Source of the DNA: Paratinospora sagittata
Lineage: Eukaryota > Streptophyta > Magnoliopsida > Ranunculales > Menispermaceae
Direction: 5' to 3'
Length of the DNA stretch: 64,000 nucleotides
Assembly: GCA_035771175.1 (NCBI GenBank)
Contig: CM069607.1
Coordinates: 22,328,001-22,392,000 of the forward strand
The notes beneath the pieces were generated by a model. The model had not been told where the DNA came from, made no database searches, and saw nothing but the letters and a program-made list of their open reading frames with translations. How positions within the stretch are numbered: the stretch's first letter is position 1; each line of letters opens with the position of its first letter. Positions 23,743 through 35,338 of this stretch are shown here, in pieces. Both the position numbers and the translations under genes were made by a program.

Positions 23743-24479
23743 ACAACACTTTGAATCAAACAACTTGCCGAAAATTTTTATTGTGCCAAAAACTTTTTCA
23801 ATGTTAGTCATTTCCAAAATGTTTTCAACTATTATATTCTTCAAAGTATTTACACTGATACCTTATTTCTTCAAAAGATTTTCATACCGAGCTTAAATTA
23901 TATTCTATCTTTGAAAATCTATTTGAATTGGTTTCTACTCAAAATCTCAACACTGATCTATACTTGATATCAATCTTGTTGATAAAATAATTTGAAAGAT
24001 AGTTCGAAAGATACAGATGTACTTGATTTCATATCTTAAGTACTGTATCGAACTATATTCGTAGTTACGTTAACTACTGAATGTTGAACCAAAAGTTTTC
24101 ATGCCTATATATTAAATCCATTTTGAAAAACTTTTGTGTTTAAGTATTTATATTGGTCCTATGATTTTCAACTTCAATGTTTAAATGGTATGATAATGTT
24201 TTCAAAGAAGCATTCAGATTCAAATAACATATCATACACACTTTTCGAAATTGAACTTGAGCAATACCAAACATTGAAAGGTAAAGGACTGTAAGTGTAT
24301 TTCCTCTTAACATTATGTACTTAAATTCATATATCTTTGTAATGCTATGTAATGAGCTGAAATTGTAAAGTGTTCTACTTTGTTAGAACCAACATTATTA
24401 CAATTGTTGTATGCTGGTGTGTTTCAGAATGAAACAACTAGGACAAGTAAACATGGTTCACTAAATGATTTCAAGGGTT

Positions 24480-24870
24480 GAAATCATGTTATGTTCCATC
24501 CTCATTAGTGAAAAGGAACATGGTTCTTTCTCAACCAGTAAAGGGAAGGTTCGTCCTCAACCGGTAAAAGGATAGGTTATCTCTGAACCTGTAAAAGAGA
24601 ACCGGTTCATCCTTAGCTCGCAAAAGGATAGTTGTGTCCTTAACCTGTAAAAGGATACGTTATCTCTGAACATGTAAAAGAGAAACGGTTCTTTCTTATC
24701 CCGTAAAAAGAAAACGGTTCTTCTTTATCTCGTAAAAGGTAAACAGTTTTTCCTCATCCCGTAAAAGGAACATGGGTTTTTCCTCATCCCGAAAAAAGGA
24801 AATGGGGTTCATCCTTAGCCCGCAAAAGGATAGGTTTGCCTTGAACCTGTAAAAGGGCAAGTTGTAATGG
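24480..24870. repeat. CCTTA...AAAGG hairpin array near the LTR 3' end
   Basis: About ten imperfect 30-35-bp repeats, each of the form GGTTCATCCTTAGCCC followed by GTAAAAGGATAG. TCCTTA or TCCTCA pairs with the following AAAGGA, giving serial small hairpins in the predicted transcribed part of the LTR. Equivalent arrays occur at about 28005-28320, 35560-35786 continuing at 38536-38700 (inverted), 43790-44060 and 49255-49460. The A-type LTR has a different motif here (TTCTCAC...GTTGAGAA, 34390-34520). Confidence 0.8.
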
Positions 24871-25118
24871 TTTGGTTCTCACCCCTAAGAGAATCAGTTA
24901 GTGGATTAAGAAAATCCTAATCGGGGGATTAGGTAGTGGACATAGGCTTGGTCAAACCACTATAAATCGTAATGTGTTTTACGTTATGCGTTTCACTTTA
25001 TGGTTAGTATATGCATTTAATTCCAATGTATCAAAGTATATCACTAAGTCATTGGAAAAGTATTTAATATGACCGTCACCCAATTTAACCCCCTGCTCTT
25101 GGGTGCATCAATAGATAA

Positions 25119-25175
25119 GCCTTCTTGGCCTCGGTGTGGTTCTCCACCACTACCATCGCCTATGCTTGAATTGAT
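25119..25175 (+). pseudogene. Element H ORF, segment 2 (Pro-rich linker)
   Basis: These 57 bases continue the H frame after the solo LTR as PSWPRCGSPPLPSPMLEL. They are cut again by the copia element at 25176. The segment is too short to recognise alone; its assignment rests on the kept reading phase at both ends. Confidence 0.6.
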
Positions 25176-28100
25176 TGTTGAAATAATTATCCTCATGTCC
25201 CTTACGAGAATATGTCCCTAATATGAAAGATATTTTGATTATTACAAACCATATTCTGTTTATGATAATACTGCATACATGGTGTATCTAATCTTACTTG
25301 AAGGTTTTGAAGAATCAATGATGCATGGTGAACACATTAAAGATCTACTTAAAGACCATGATCATGTGAAGACATATAAGTGTATGATTAGATTGTGTTA
25401 GGTTGTAGAACCTTCTTTGCCATTTGATTCAACAATATGCATGACTGCATGTTTTAGTCGAATTGATTTTCGATCATTTACATATTTGATTTAAATCGAA
25501 AATATGTTCTTTTCAATCGTGTTTTATTGAGTTTTAAACGAAAGATCAAAACTGTTTTCAAAAGTTTCTCAGGACGCTAATGTTTTTGCAGCGCCCTCTT
25601 GGACTTGAAAAGTCAGGACGCTGATAAAATGTTAGGACGCTGACATACATTCAAGGTTGAATTGTACTGAGTCATTAGGACGCTTACTTGTAAGCAGTGG
25701 CCTAACTTTAGTCAACCTTTGAAGTGAGGCCTCTACTTTTAGGACATTGATTGTCCTTCAGCGTACCTAGTGCTATTTTTAATATTTTAGAATATTAGGT
25801 TGCTTACTATTTTAAATGCTTTAAAACAAAGCAGGACGCTAACTGTCAATTAGCACCCTCACTTTATTGTTCAGTAGGACGCCTATGCTCCGTGAATGCC
25901 CTCAAGGAACAAAACGACAAAGTTGATATTATGCGCCAGGACGCTAATTCAACAATGGTACTGTTCTGACACTTACACTATTCCAGTTCAGTTTTTCATA
26001 ACCGTACAAACACTTTTCAGAACTTTTTGAATCTTTTAAGAACGTTCTAATACTTTATCAAAACATTCCAATACTTTATCAGAACATTCCTTTTTCGTGA
26101 TAGATCAAAAGATTCAGGTGATATCGCTGTAATATGCACAAAGCTGAATCGATTTATTTCGAGAAAGAATGTAGTAGTTGTATTTGCATTTATCGAATAT
26201 TTTATCACGAGTAAAAACTGTTTTCAAAGAGTATTTCAGGACGTTAATGAAATAACAGCGCTTTCCTGAACTTGTTAAGTGAGGATGCTGATAGGTCATT
26301 AGGACGTTGATACCGCTTACGGTTGAAATGACCTGATTAATCAGGACGCTCACTTGTATAGTAACGGTCTTATATATTAGTCAACCTTTGAAGTTGTCAG
26401 GAAGTTGACTCAGCATCAGCTTACTGAAAGATCTTTTAAAAAGTTATTCAAAGAATGTTTATTTGAGGACGCTGATGGTTATAAGTTGATTAAACTATCA
26501 GGACGCTTACTGGATAGGAGCGCCCTCACTTTTGGAAATCAACTTAATAACTTTGAGGACGTTGATTGTCCTCCAGCGTGTTTTTAGATATCTTAACTTG
26601 CAGGACGCTTACATAGTAGTAGGGCCCTCATTTTATGTTTTTATCTAGTAGGACGCTCACGTAATGTAGCGCCCTCATGTTTTATTTTATGTTTTAAAGG
26701 TAAGACGCTTACTTGAATAGTAACGCCCTCATGCACTTAACAATTTTAAAACACAACAGGACGTTAATTGTGCATTAGCGCCCCCAAGGTTTAAGTCATC
26801 TAAAGTCATAAGTAAGTCAAGACGCTTACGAGTTAGTAGAGCCCTCACTTAAGTGTTCTGCAGAACGCTTATACGTAGTAAGCGCCCTCAAGGAATAAAC
26901 CGACAAAGTTGACACTATGCGTCAGGACACTGATTGTTGAATCAAAATGCTAATTCAATTATGGTCATTGTTCTGACACGTATACCATATCGGTTTGCTT
27001 TTCAGAACAAATCTCTCCACAAGAACTTTTCAGATAAATCAAAGATCTTCTCTGATGCATGAATCAAGGTATCCTGAAATTCTCCTTATTCATGCTATCT
27101 AGAAAGAACAAGAATGTTTATGAAAATTGCAGATGTCATTTTCATATACTTCTCTAGCCGTTAAGTCTCAACATTCATCTTGAATTTGAAATTCAAGTGT
27201 ATAACAACCATGTCCAACTAAGTCTATAAATACCAACACTTAGGATCAAACAACTTGCCAATCACTTTGTGTTGTGCCAATACTTTTTGAAAGTTAGTCT
27301 GAGTCAAAATGAATTTAATTTTTCTAATCTTTCAAAGTATTTTTCACTGATACCTATACGATTTTCATATGGAGTCTCAAATATATTTCTATCTTTGAAA
27401 ATATGTTTTTATATTGGTATCAACTCAAATTTTCAGCATTGATTCATATTTGGTATCATTCTTGCTGATGATAGACTTTGAGAAATAGTTCAAGATATAC
27501 AGTCGTACTTGATTTCATTACTTGATTTCATTACTTGATTTCATATCTTAAGTACTGCATTGGACTATATAAGTGGTTGCGTTAAACTACCGATCGTTGA
27601 ACCAGAAGTTTTCATAGATATATTCTATATTTATTTTGAAAGCTGTCTGTGTCTTTCACTTACACTAGTCCTCTGTTTTTAACGTCAATATTTGTTTCGT
27701 ATATTTTATTTTTCGATAAAGCACTGATTTTCATATCATATCAATCATGCTTTTCGAAACTGCACTTAAGCAATACCGAACATTGAAAGGTAAACGACTG
27801 AAGGTGTATTTCAACTTAGCATACCTATTTCACATTTCATATCTTTCTAATGCTATGTTTTGTGCTTAATGTAAAGTGTTCTACTGCGTTAGAACCACCC
27901 AACATCTTAGTGTTGTAATGCTGGTGTGTTTCTGGATTGAAACAACCAAGACAAGTGAAGGTAGTTCACTTGATGATTTCAGGATTGAAATCATAAAGGT
28001 TTTCTCTTAGGTTTTAAAAGAGAGCTGGTTCATCCTCATCCAATAAAAGGGTAGGTGTGTCCTTAACCTTAAAAACGATAGGTTATCTCTCAGCCTTAAA

Positions 28101-28566
28101 GGAGAAACCGGTTGTTCCTTAACCTGCAAAAGGATCATGGTTCTTCCTTAGCCAACAAAAGGAACATAGGTTTCTCTTCATCCCGAAAAAAGGAAATTTG
28201 GTTCTTACTTAGCCAGTAAAAGGAACATGGGTTTTTCCTAATCTCAAAAAAAAGAAAATGGTTCATCCTTAGCCCGTGAAAGGATAGGTTTGCCTTTAAC
28301 CTGTAAAAGGGTAGTTGTAACGGTTTTGTTCTCGCCCGTAAGAGAATCAGTTAGTGGATTGAGTAAATTCTAATCGGGAGATTAGGTAGTGGACGTAGGC
28401 TTGGTTGAACCACTATAAATCTGTGTCAAACTTTTGCATTTTAGTCTATGTTGTAATTTGCATCATGTTCCAATTAACTTATGTAAATCACCTAAGTTAT
28501 TGGAAAACCTTTAATTTTAAAATTGACCATTGCACCCAATTCACCCACCTCTTGGGTGGACCAACA
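25176..28566 (+). mobile_element. Chimeric 5' LTR of the copia element (type A start, type B end)
   Basis: The first kilobase (25176 to about 26187) matches the 3' LTR of this element (32794 onward). From about 26188 (GCATTTATCGAATATTTTATC) the sequence matches the middle and end of type B LTRs (compare 42107 onward), including B's ending CTTGGGTGGACCAACA at 28566. The switch falls at a shared TATTTG. The result is 3391 bp with two hairpin arrays, one from each parent, and one CTATAAATA box (27224). No primer site follows. The left flank TTGAT (25171-25175) and right flank CCGAT (34768-34772) could be one target duplication altered by two C-to-T changes. Confidence 0.78.
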
Positions 28567-28871
28567 CATGTGGTTCACTCATGGTTCATGAAATGAAGTT
28601 AAAGGATAAGAAGTGCTCGGTCAAGGTTGAAGAAAAAGAAAAGAAATGTATTGCCCTCATTGTTGAAATTGACTTTGAAGATGATTCAGACTCAGAAGAT
28701 GGCATGGCTATGTTATCTAGAAAGTTCAACATGTTACTTAGGAGAAAGAGTAAAAGTAGCTCTTACTCAAGGTTTCACAAGGGAAAGAAACCCGAGTTTA
28801 AACCTGTAGAGTTAATATGTTACGGTTGTAACAAACCAGGTCATGTAAAGAGTAAATGTCCTACTAAATAA
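28567..28871 (+). pseudogene. Copia gag C-terminus with CCHC zinc knuckle
   Basis: Directly after the LTR end, the sequence enters a gag reading frame near its C-terminus (VHEMKLKDKK...). An acidic stretch (DFEDDSDSEDGMAMLSRKF) follows, then a zinc knuckle with Cys-x2-Cys-x4-His-x4-Cys (CYGCNKPGHVKSKC) at about 28818-28860, and a TAA. This order is typical of Sirevirus-lineage gag. The primer site, leader and roughly the first three quarters of gag are missing, so the element lost its 5' internal region. Confidence 0.88.
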
Positions 28872-29880
28872 AAGAAGAACACTAGTTTGTATAGAAAATA
28901 CAAAAATGTTCTCAAAGCTACATGGGATGAACTGGATTCAGATCACACTGCTGCATTGTGCTTAATGGCAAGCACAGAGGTAAAATCTGAACCTATTGTC
29001 AAACTTAATGCTTTCAATATTCATATTCCAGAGCAAGACAAAACTTAGTAAAGAGATCAAGAAGAATGAAAAGCTCAAGCATAGTCTTGAAGAAGTTCTT
29101 TAGGAAATAGAATTTTGACAAGAAGAGCTTGACGAACTGTCCCTTGATAATAAACAACTTAAGAAAGTTGTTGAGAAACAGAAAAATGAAAATGAAACAC
29201 TTAGAAAGGAAAAGGAAGGCCTGAACTGCACTGTGATTAAATTTACAAATGGTCAAAAGTTATTTGACATGATGTTAGAATCACAAAGATGTGCATTCGA
29301 CAAAGCTGGCTTAGGCTATACACATGGATCAAAACAAAAGGAGTACAATACCTTACTGACCAACATGCCACAAGTGCCACAGGGAATGTCATACCATACT
29401 TAGATGTAATGTTTTAAGTAGAAAAAAAAGGAAATATGCATGGATTGAAAATTTTGTTCTTACTGATTCTAACATGCATGGACCCAAAGTAGCATGCGTG
29501 CCAAAGTCAAAAATATTTTATGTTGTGTAGATATGCCAAAATGAAGATATATGGTATCTAGACAACAGCTGCTCAAGGCATATGATTGGAGATAAATCTA
29601 AATTTCTAAGCCTTGAAAAGAAGAAAGGAGGGAAGGTCACATTCAGAGACGATAACAAAGTTGATATTGAAGACATCAGAACCATTGGTAATGATTCTCT
29701 ATCCATATTTGATGTACTTTATATTAAAGGGTTGAACCATAACTTCTTGAATATAAGTCAATTATGTGACAAGGGTTATGACAGTTCATTTGAAGCAAAT
29801 AGGTGCATTGTCAAGCATGTAGATAAAACTGTTGCATTCATGGCATCTAGACTTAAAAATATGTATTGAAGAAACTTTAA
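28872..29880 (+). pseudogene. Copia gag-pol linker and protease, degenerate
   Basis: The linker has the Sirevirus-type segment around KATWDELDSDHTAALCLMAS (28916-28976), then a long Glu/Lys-rich helical stretch with several stops (29040-29230). Protease appears as IWYLDNSCSRHMIG at about 29549-29590. Copia proteases have D-S-G here, so the active site is changed to D-N-S. The strand FDVLYIKGLNHNFLNISQLCDKG follows near 29708-29775. Stops and indels between 28990 and 29550 make the region non-functional. Confidence 0.85.
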
Positions 29881-29884
29881 TGAT

Positions 29885-30759
29885 ATGAAGAAACAAAATG
29901 TAACATGTTTAAGTGATATTTCTTATAATGATGTATGGCTATGGCATAGGAGATTATCTCATGTTAGTATGGATAACATATCTAGAATTGTTAAACATGA
30001 TCTTGCCAATGGTATTCCAAAAGGAACTTACTCAAACAACAAGGTAGAACCATGTCAACTTGGTAAGCATACCGATCATCATTTTAGAGTAAGAGGCATC
30101 AATCAACCTTTACAGCTCTCGAACTGATTCACATGGATATTTTTCGACCAACCAAAACCCAAAGCTTAGGTGGTAAATATTATGTATTTGTGATTGTTGA
30201 TGACTTTACTAGATTTACCTGGGTATTTCTATTAGCTCACAAATCTGATGCATGTGAAATATTTATAAAATTTTGTAAAAGAGTCAAAAATGAAAAAGGT
30301 TATAAAATTAACATAATTAGGAGTGATAGAGGAAGTAAATTTGTCAATAAAAATGTCGAAGAATTCTGTAATAATCAAGGTTACACTTACCATCTATCAG
30401 CCCCTAGGACACCACATCAAAATGGTGTAGTTGAAAGAAAGAATAGAACACTACAGGAAATGTGTAGAACAATACTTAATGAGTATAACACTGCAAATCA
30501 TTTTTGGGGTGAAGCTATTAACACAACCTGTAATGTAATGAACCGGATCCTAATCAGAAAAGATTTGAATAAAACTCCATATGAATTGTGGAAGGGTAGA
30601 GCACCCAACATCAGTTACTTCCGAGTATTCGGATGCAAAAGTTTTATCTTTAATGATAAAGAAAATCTACACAAGTTTGAAGCTAAATTTGATATAGGAA
30701 TATTCTTAGGATATTCTTCTCACAGTAGAGCCTATAGAGTTTTCAACAAATCTAATTAA
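29885..30759 (+). pseudogene. Copia integrase (zinc-binding and DDE core), near-complete
   Basis: This domain would insert the cDNA into the genome. The HHCC-type N-terminus is LWHRRLSHVSMDNIS, followed by a degenerate Cys pair (CQLGKH near 30054). After a stop at about 30125-30127 the catalytic core follows: VDDFTRFTWVF (first Asp), IIRSDRGSKF (second Asp) and TPHQNGVVERKNRT (Glu), so the D-D-E residues are kept. The conserved tail YELWKGRAPNISYFRVFGCKSF and the GYSSHSRAYRVFN motif are also present. A TAA at 30757-30759 ends the frame. This is the best-preserved domain of the element. Confidence 0.92.
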
Positions 30760-32452
30760 ACGATAGAAGAACCAATTCATGTTAAGTTTGATGAAAGTGA
30801 AAGTAAGAAAAGTCTTAAGAATGAATTTAAACAATTAAACTTGGATGATGATGAACCCAATTCAACCAAGATTATAGATCTTAAACCTAAAACATCTTTA
30901 GAATCTTCTAAAAACTCTAGAATGCTTCAAGGTCTTTCCCAAAATCAAATATTAGGAGATTCACAAAAGGGTGTATCCACTATAACTTCAATACAAAGAG
31001 ATCAAGAGCTTGTTTCTTTTGTATCACAATTTGAAGCAATTAAAGTAGAAGATGCTCTGAAAGATGAAAATTGGATTCTTGCTATGTAAGAAGAACTAGG
31101 ACACTTTGTGCGAAACAAAGTATGAGAATTAGTTTCTAGACCTTTTCATCAATTTGTTATAGGAACCGAATGGGTCTTTAGAAACAAAAAGAATGAACAA
31201 GGTATCATAGTTCGAAATAAGGCTAGATTGGTTGCACAAGTGTACAATCAAGAAAAAGGCATAGACTTCAAAGAAGCCTTTGCCCCAATAGCAAGATTAG
31301 AGGCAATAAGGATGCTACTTGCTTATGCTTGTTACAAGGATTTTCCCTTATACCAAATGGTTGTCCAGAGTGCTTTTCTAAATGGATACATCAATGAAGA
31401 GGTGTATGTGGAACAACCTCCAGGGTTTGAGGATGCTCAAGACCCGGAATATGTGTTCAAACTCCTCAAAGCCTTATATGGATTAAGACAAGCTCCAAGA
31501 GCTTGGAATGATCGACTGAGTTCATTTCTTTTAGATCATAAGTTTCAAAAAAGAAAACTTGATCCAACTTTGTTTATTAAACACCATAATGATAATATGC
31601 TTATTGTTCAAATATATGTGGACAATATCATTTCTGGTGCATCAAACAAAGAGTTGTGTGATGAGTTTTCAAAATTAATGCAAAAAGAATTTGAAATGAG
31701 TATGATGGGAGAACTTACGTACTTTCTCGGCTTACAAATTAAGCAAATGTCAAAAGGCCCTTTCATAAGCTAATCAAAGTATGCTAAGGAAATGGTTAAA
31801 AAGTTTCAAATGAATAGTTTGAAATCAATTGATACTCCTTGTAACTCTACAATTAAATTAGATAAAGATGAAAGAGGCAAAACGATTGATTCTAAACTTT
31901 ATAGAAGTATGATTGGAAATCTATTATACTTAACAGCAAGTCGACCTGACATTATGTTCAGTGTCTGTCTTTGTGCAAGATTTCAATCCGACCCTAAAGA
32001 ATCTAATTTAAAATGTGTCAAATGAATATTCAGATACATAAATGGCACAACACATTTAGGAATTTGGTATTCCAAAGGTACTATTTTTTATCTGAAAAGT
32101 TATGTAGACTCTGAGCTATGACGGTAGTCTAACTGATAGGAAAAACACCTTTGACTTTTGTCACTATCTAGGAAATTCTTTAATTTCTTAATTTTGCAAA
32201 AAGCAACACTCAGTGGAATTATCCACGGCTAAAGCAGAATATGTTGCAGCTGGAAGTTGCTGTTCTCAAGTTCTATACATGAAACAACAACTTCAAGATT
32301 ATCAAATACTTATTCAATGTGCTGAAATTTTGTGTGACAATACTAGTGTTATTAAGATATCTAAAAATCTTGTATTACACTCCCGAACTAAACATATTCA
32401 AATAAGACATCGCTTTTTACGGGATCATGTGCCCCAAAGAACAACTGGTTGA
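30760..32452 (+). pseudogene. Copia reverse transcriptase and RNase H, degenerate
   Basis: RT starts near DALKDENWILAM (31050), has a stop at 31087-31089 and another near 31123, then continues through GTEWVFRNKKNEQG, FKEAFAPIARLEAIR and ALYGLRQAPRAWNDRL. The catalytic YVDD box reads YVDN near 31614-31625, and the upstream QMDV-type Asp is Val (QMVVQSAFLNG). Both changes would abolish polymerase activity. RNase H follows in broken frames: TASRPDIMFSVCLCARFQ (about 31939), KQHSVELSTAKAEYVAAG (about 32200) and the terminal HFLRDHVP. The domain order protease-integrase-RT-RNase H is that of Ty1/copia. Confidence 0.92.
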
Positions 32453-32793
32453 CATATTTACTAAAGCTTTACCCACATACCAGTTTGTTCACATTCGAAG
32501 AGAGCTTGGCATGTTCTCTAAGACGATATTTTGATGCTTACCTCTATCTGGAGAGAGAAATAATTCATAATACTTTACTCTTTTTTATGTTTGCAAAAGG
32601 GGGAGAAGCAATATCATTGAAGCATCATATATTCAGGGGATGATTTACACTAAGGGGCAGTCTTAGTATATTCCTACACTCATATGACACAAGTAATGCA
32701 TTATTCACTGCATTTCATGCATATTCACATCATTATCTTAGCTTGCTTCAAAGCCTATAATAATGTGTTTGAAATCATCAAAAAGGAGGTGAT
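32453..32793 (+). other. Copia 3' untranslated region with repeated polypurine tracts
   Basis: The last pol motif (FVHIRRELGMFS) lies at about 32480-32520. A distal polypurine tract AAAAGGGGGAGAAG follows at 32595-32608 and an AAGGGG at 32650. The proximal tract TCAAAAAGGAGGTGAT lies directly before the LTR. More than one tract ahead of the 3' LTR is a known Sirevirus feature and is the same order seen in the satellite monomers. Confidence 0.75.
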
Positions 32794-34767
32794 TGTTGAA
32801 CCAATTATCCTCATGTCCATTACAAGAATATGTCCCTAATATGAAAGATATTTTGATGATTACAAACCACATTTTGTTTATGATAATATACATGGCGTAT
32901 CTAATCTTACTTGAAGGTTTCGAAAAATGATGGATGGTGAGCACATTAAAGATCTACTTAAAGACCATGCGCATGTGAAGACATATAAGTGTATAATTAG
33001 ATTGTGTTAGGTTGAAGAACCTTCTCTGCCATTTGATTCGGCAATATACATGACTGCATGCTTTAGTCGAATTGATTTTCGATCATTTGCAAATTTGATT
33101 TAAACCAAAAATATGTTGTTTTTAATCGTATTTTATTGAGCTTTAAACGAAAAATCAAAACTATTTTCAAAAGTCTTTCAGGGCGCTAATGTTTTAGCAG
33201 CGCTCTCCTAGACTTGATAAGTCACGACACTGATAAAATGTTAGGACGCTGACATTCATTCAAGGTTGAATTGAACTGACTCATTAGGACGCTTACTTGT
33301 AAGTAGTGGCCTCACTATAGTCAACATTGAAGTTGGTAAGACGCTGACTCTGCTTCAGCTCGCTGAAAGCTTTTTTTGTTCTTCAGAGACTTTATCTTTG
33401 AGGACGCTGATAATTATAAGTTGGAAAAACTATCAGGACGCTGCTTAGATTGGAGCACCCTTACCTTAAGAACCAACTTGAGAACCTTCAGTGCGTTGAT
33501 TGTCTTTCAGCGTACTTAGTGTTATTTTTAAAGTTTTAGAATATTAGGTCGCTTACTCTTAAGTAGCGCCCTCGTGAGTTTAAATGCTTTAAAACAAAGC
33601 AGGAAGCTAACTGTCAATTAGCGCCCTCACTTTATTGTTCGATAGGACGCTTATGCTCCATTAGCGCCCTCAAGGAACAAAACGACAAAGTTGATATTAT
33701 GCGACGCTAATTCAACAATGTTACTACTCTAACACTTACACTATTTTACTTCACTTTTTCAAAACCGTACTAAAATTTTTTAGAACTTTTTAAATTTTTT
33801 CAGAATGTTCCAACACTTTATCAGAACATTCTTTTTTCATAAAAGATTAGAAGATGCAGGTGCTATCGCCGTAATATGCACAAAGTTGAATTGATATATT
33901 TTGGGAAAGAATGAAGTCGTATTTGAAATGACCTAGTGCGCCAAAATTCACCAAGTTCATTGCTCCTCTAGTATTTCTATAAATATGTTGCCTCAGAGGA
34001 GATAATAACAACGAATCAATATACAAAAACTGATATTCGTTCAGAAACGTATTAACAATTTTCACTTGTGCAAAAAACTTTTAGAAGCTAGTCTTCTACT
34101 CTTTGTGTTTGAACATACGATCTTTTGAACATACGATCTTCTGGATTGATTGATCTTCATCGTCATCATTTTCAAAAATCCATTGAAGATGACAAAAGCT
34201 TTTTGAACCAATTTTTAGCTGAACTTCATCATACATATTTTGCTAAATCTGTGGTAACAGAAGGTTCAATCCAAAGCTTTGTAAGTATTACTTTGATTCT
34301 TAGTAAAGGGAATCATATCTCATCTTGTATTTAGATATTAGTGACTAGATAGTCATTGGGCTAGAGCAGGTGCTGCTCAAAGTTGTAACGATTTTCTCAC
34401 ACCTGTAAGTTGAGAAATAGTTCTTCTCACACCCGCAAGTTGAGAAACGATAGTTCTCATACTCGTAAGTTGAGAAAGTATAACGGTAGTTCTCACACCC
34501 ATACGTTAAGAAAGTGTATCGATTTGGTCTTCACCCGTAAGAAGATCCTTAGTGGAGTTTGAACAAATCCTAACTGAGGAGGTTAAATAGTGGATGTAGG
34601 CGAGGCCGAACCACTGTAAATTGTGATTGCATTGTTCTTTTTGTTTTTATTGTATTCATTTGCTATACTTTGTTTAATCTGCTTTCAATATTCTGGATAT
34701 TAAAAAGAAAGGTTGAAATCTGCTAAGTGTCTAATTCACCCCCCTCTTAGACATATCTGGGCCAACA
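32794..34767 (+). mobile_element. 3' LTR (type A) of the copia element
   Basis: It begins TGTTGAACCAATTATCCTCA directly after a polypurine tract and ends ...CTTAGACATATCTGGGCCAACA. Its length is 1974 bp. It contains a hairpin array (about 33175-33720), CTATAAATA at 33978, serial TTCTCAC...GTTGAGAA hairpins (34390-34520) and the conserved TAGTGGATGTAGGC...GAACCACTGTAAAT block (about 34588-34622). Its first kilobase matches 25176-26187; the rest has no counterpart in the 5' LTR, showing that the 5' LTR is chimeric. Confidence 0.88.
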
Positions 34768-34772
34768 CCGAT

Positions 34773-35338
34773 TTCTCAAAAAGAGTTGTGACGTAAAATT
34801 TCTCTGGGGGTCTACGTGAATTTTGCTTTCTTGGACCAAGCGTACATACCCATTCGTTTATTGTTCGATGATATTTGTTGGACGACATTTCTTCGGTTCA
34901 CCGCTTCATGGTATGAACCACAAGTCCAAGCTATCTATTCTGGTCTAATGCAAAAAGCTGATGATAGGCTTCACAATACATACCGACATCATACGTGTAT
35001 CATGGGCCAGCGCATTGTCATTTCTCCGTGGTGGTTTCAAGAGTTTTTGAGCTACGGCGAGGTGATCCGTATGCTTTGGATTTTCGTGGTAATGTCAGAT
35101 TTCTGGGTTTGAATGCTTTGGAAGCATTGAACAATTTTTCCAAGAGAAAAGTGTTTTCCTCATACTTGAAAAAGTACTCAGACATCGTCTTCTCCTTCAT
35201 GCCCCATTTGCTTCACAATATAATCTTTCGTGTTATTCTTCCAAAGAAAAGCCATCAAAGTAATGTCACAAAGATAGATCTCTTTCTTATTTGGGCAATT
35301 ACTTCTGGTACAAGAGTGAATCTCTCTCACATCATAGT
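34773..35338 (+). pseudogene. Element H ORF, segment 3: Transposase_32-like core
   Basis: The H frame resumes in phase after the copia element (SQKEL, a TGA, then RKISLGVYVNFAFLDQAYIP). The core reads WTTFLRFTASWYEPQVQAIY (the W..F...LVREFYAN-type region), then IMGQRIVISPWWFQEFLSYG. After a frameshift at about 35050-35060 it continues as LNALEALNNFSKRKVF, a run of helices, and FLIWAITSGTRVNLSHIIV. The last motif closely resembles the C-terminal helix of the plant Transposase_32-type domain. The frame is cut at 35338 by the inverted solo LTR and resumes at 40992. The function is unknown; in plants this domain is found with LTR elements and repeats. Confidence 0.72.

Larger units (their letters stand above)
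22192..25113 (+). mobile_element. Solo LTR of type 'B' (Sirevirus-like), inserted in element H
   Basis: It begins TGTTTACCTAAGTGGTTCAT and ends near ...CTTGGGTGCATCAATA. It matches, along its length, the paired LTRs at 41562-44295 and 47005-49688. The flanks are GATAG (22187-22191) and GATAA (25114-25118), a probable 5-bp target duplication with one G-to-A change. No internal element sequence is attached, hence solo. It contains the hairpin array (22805-23470), a CTATAAATA box (23734-23742), the CCTTA/AAAGG array (about 24480-24870) and the conserved TAGTGGACATAGGC...GAACCACTATAAAT block near 24930-24967. Confidence 0.85.

Noticed and set aside
29014..29256. A minus-strand Phe/Leu-rich frame
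   Set aside because: It is antisense to the Lys/Glu-rich gag-pol linker of the copia element.
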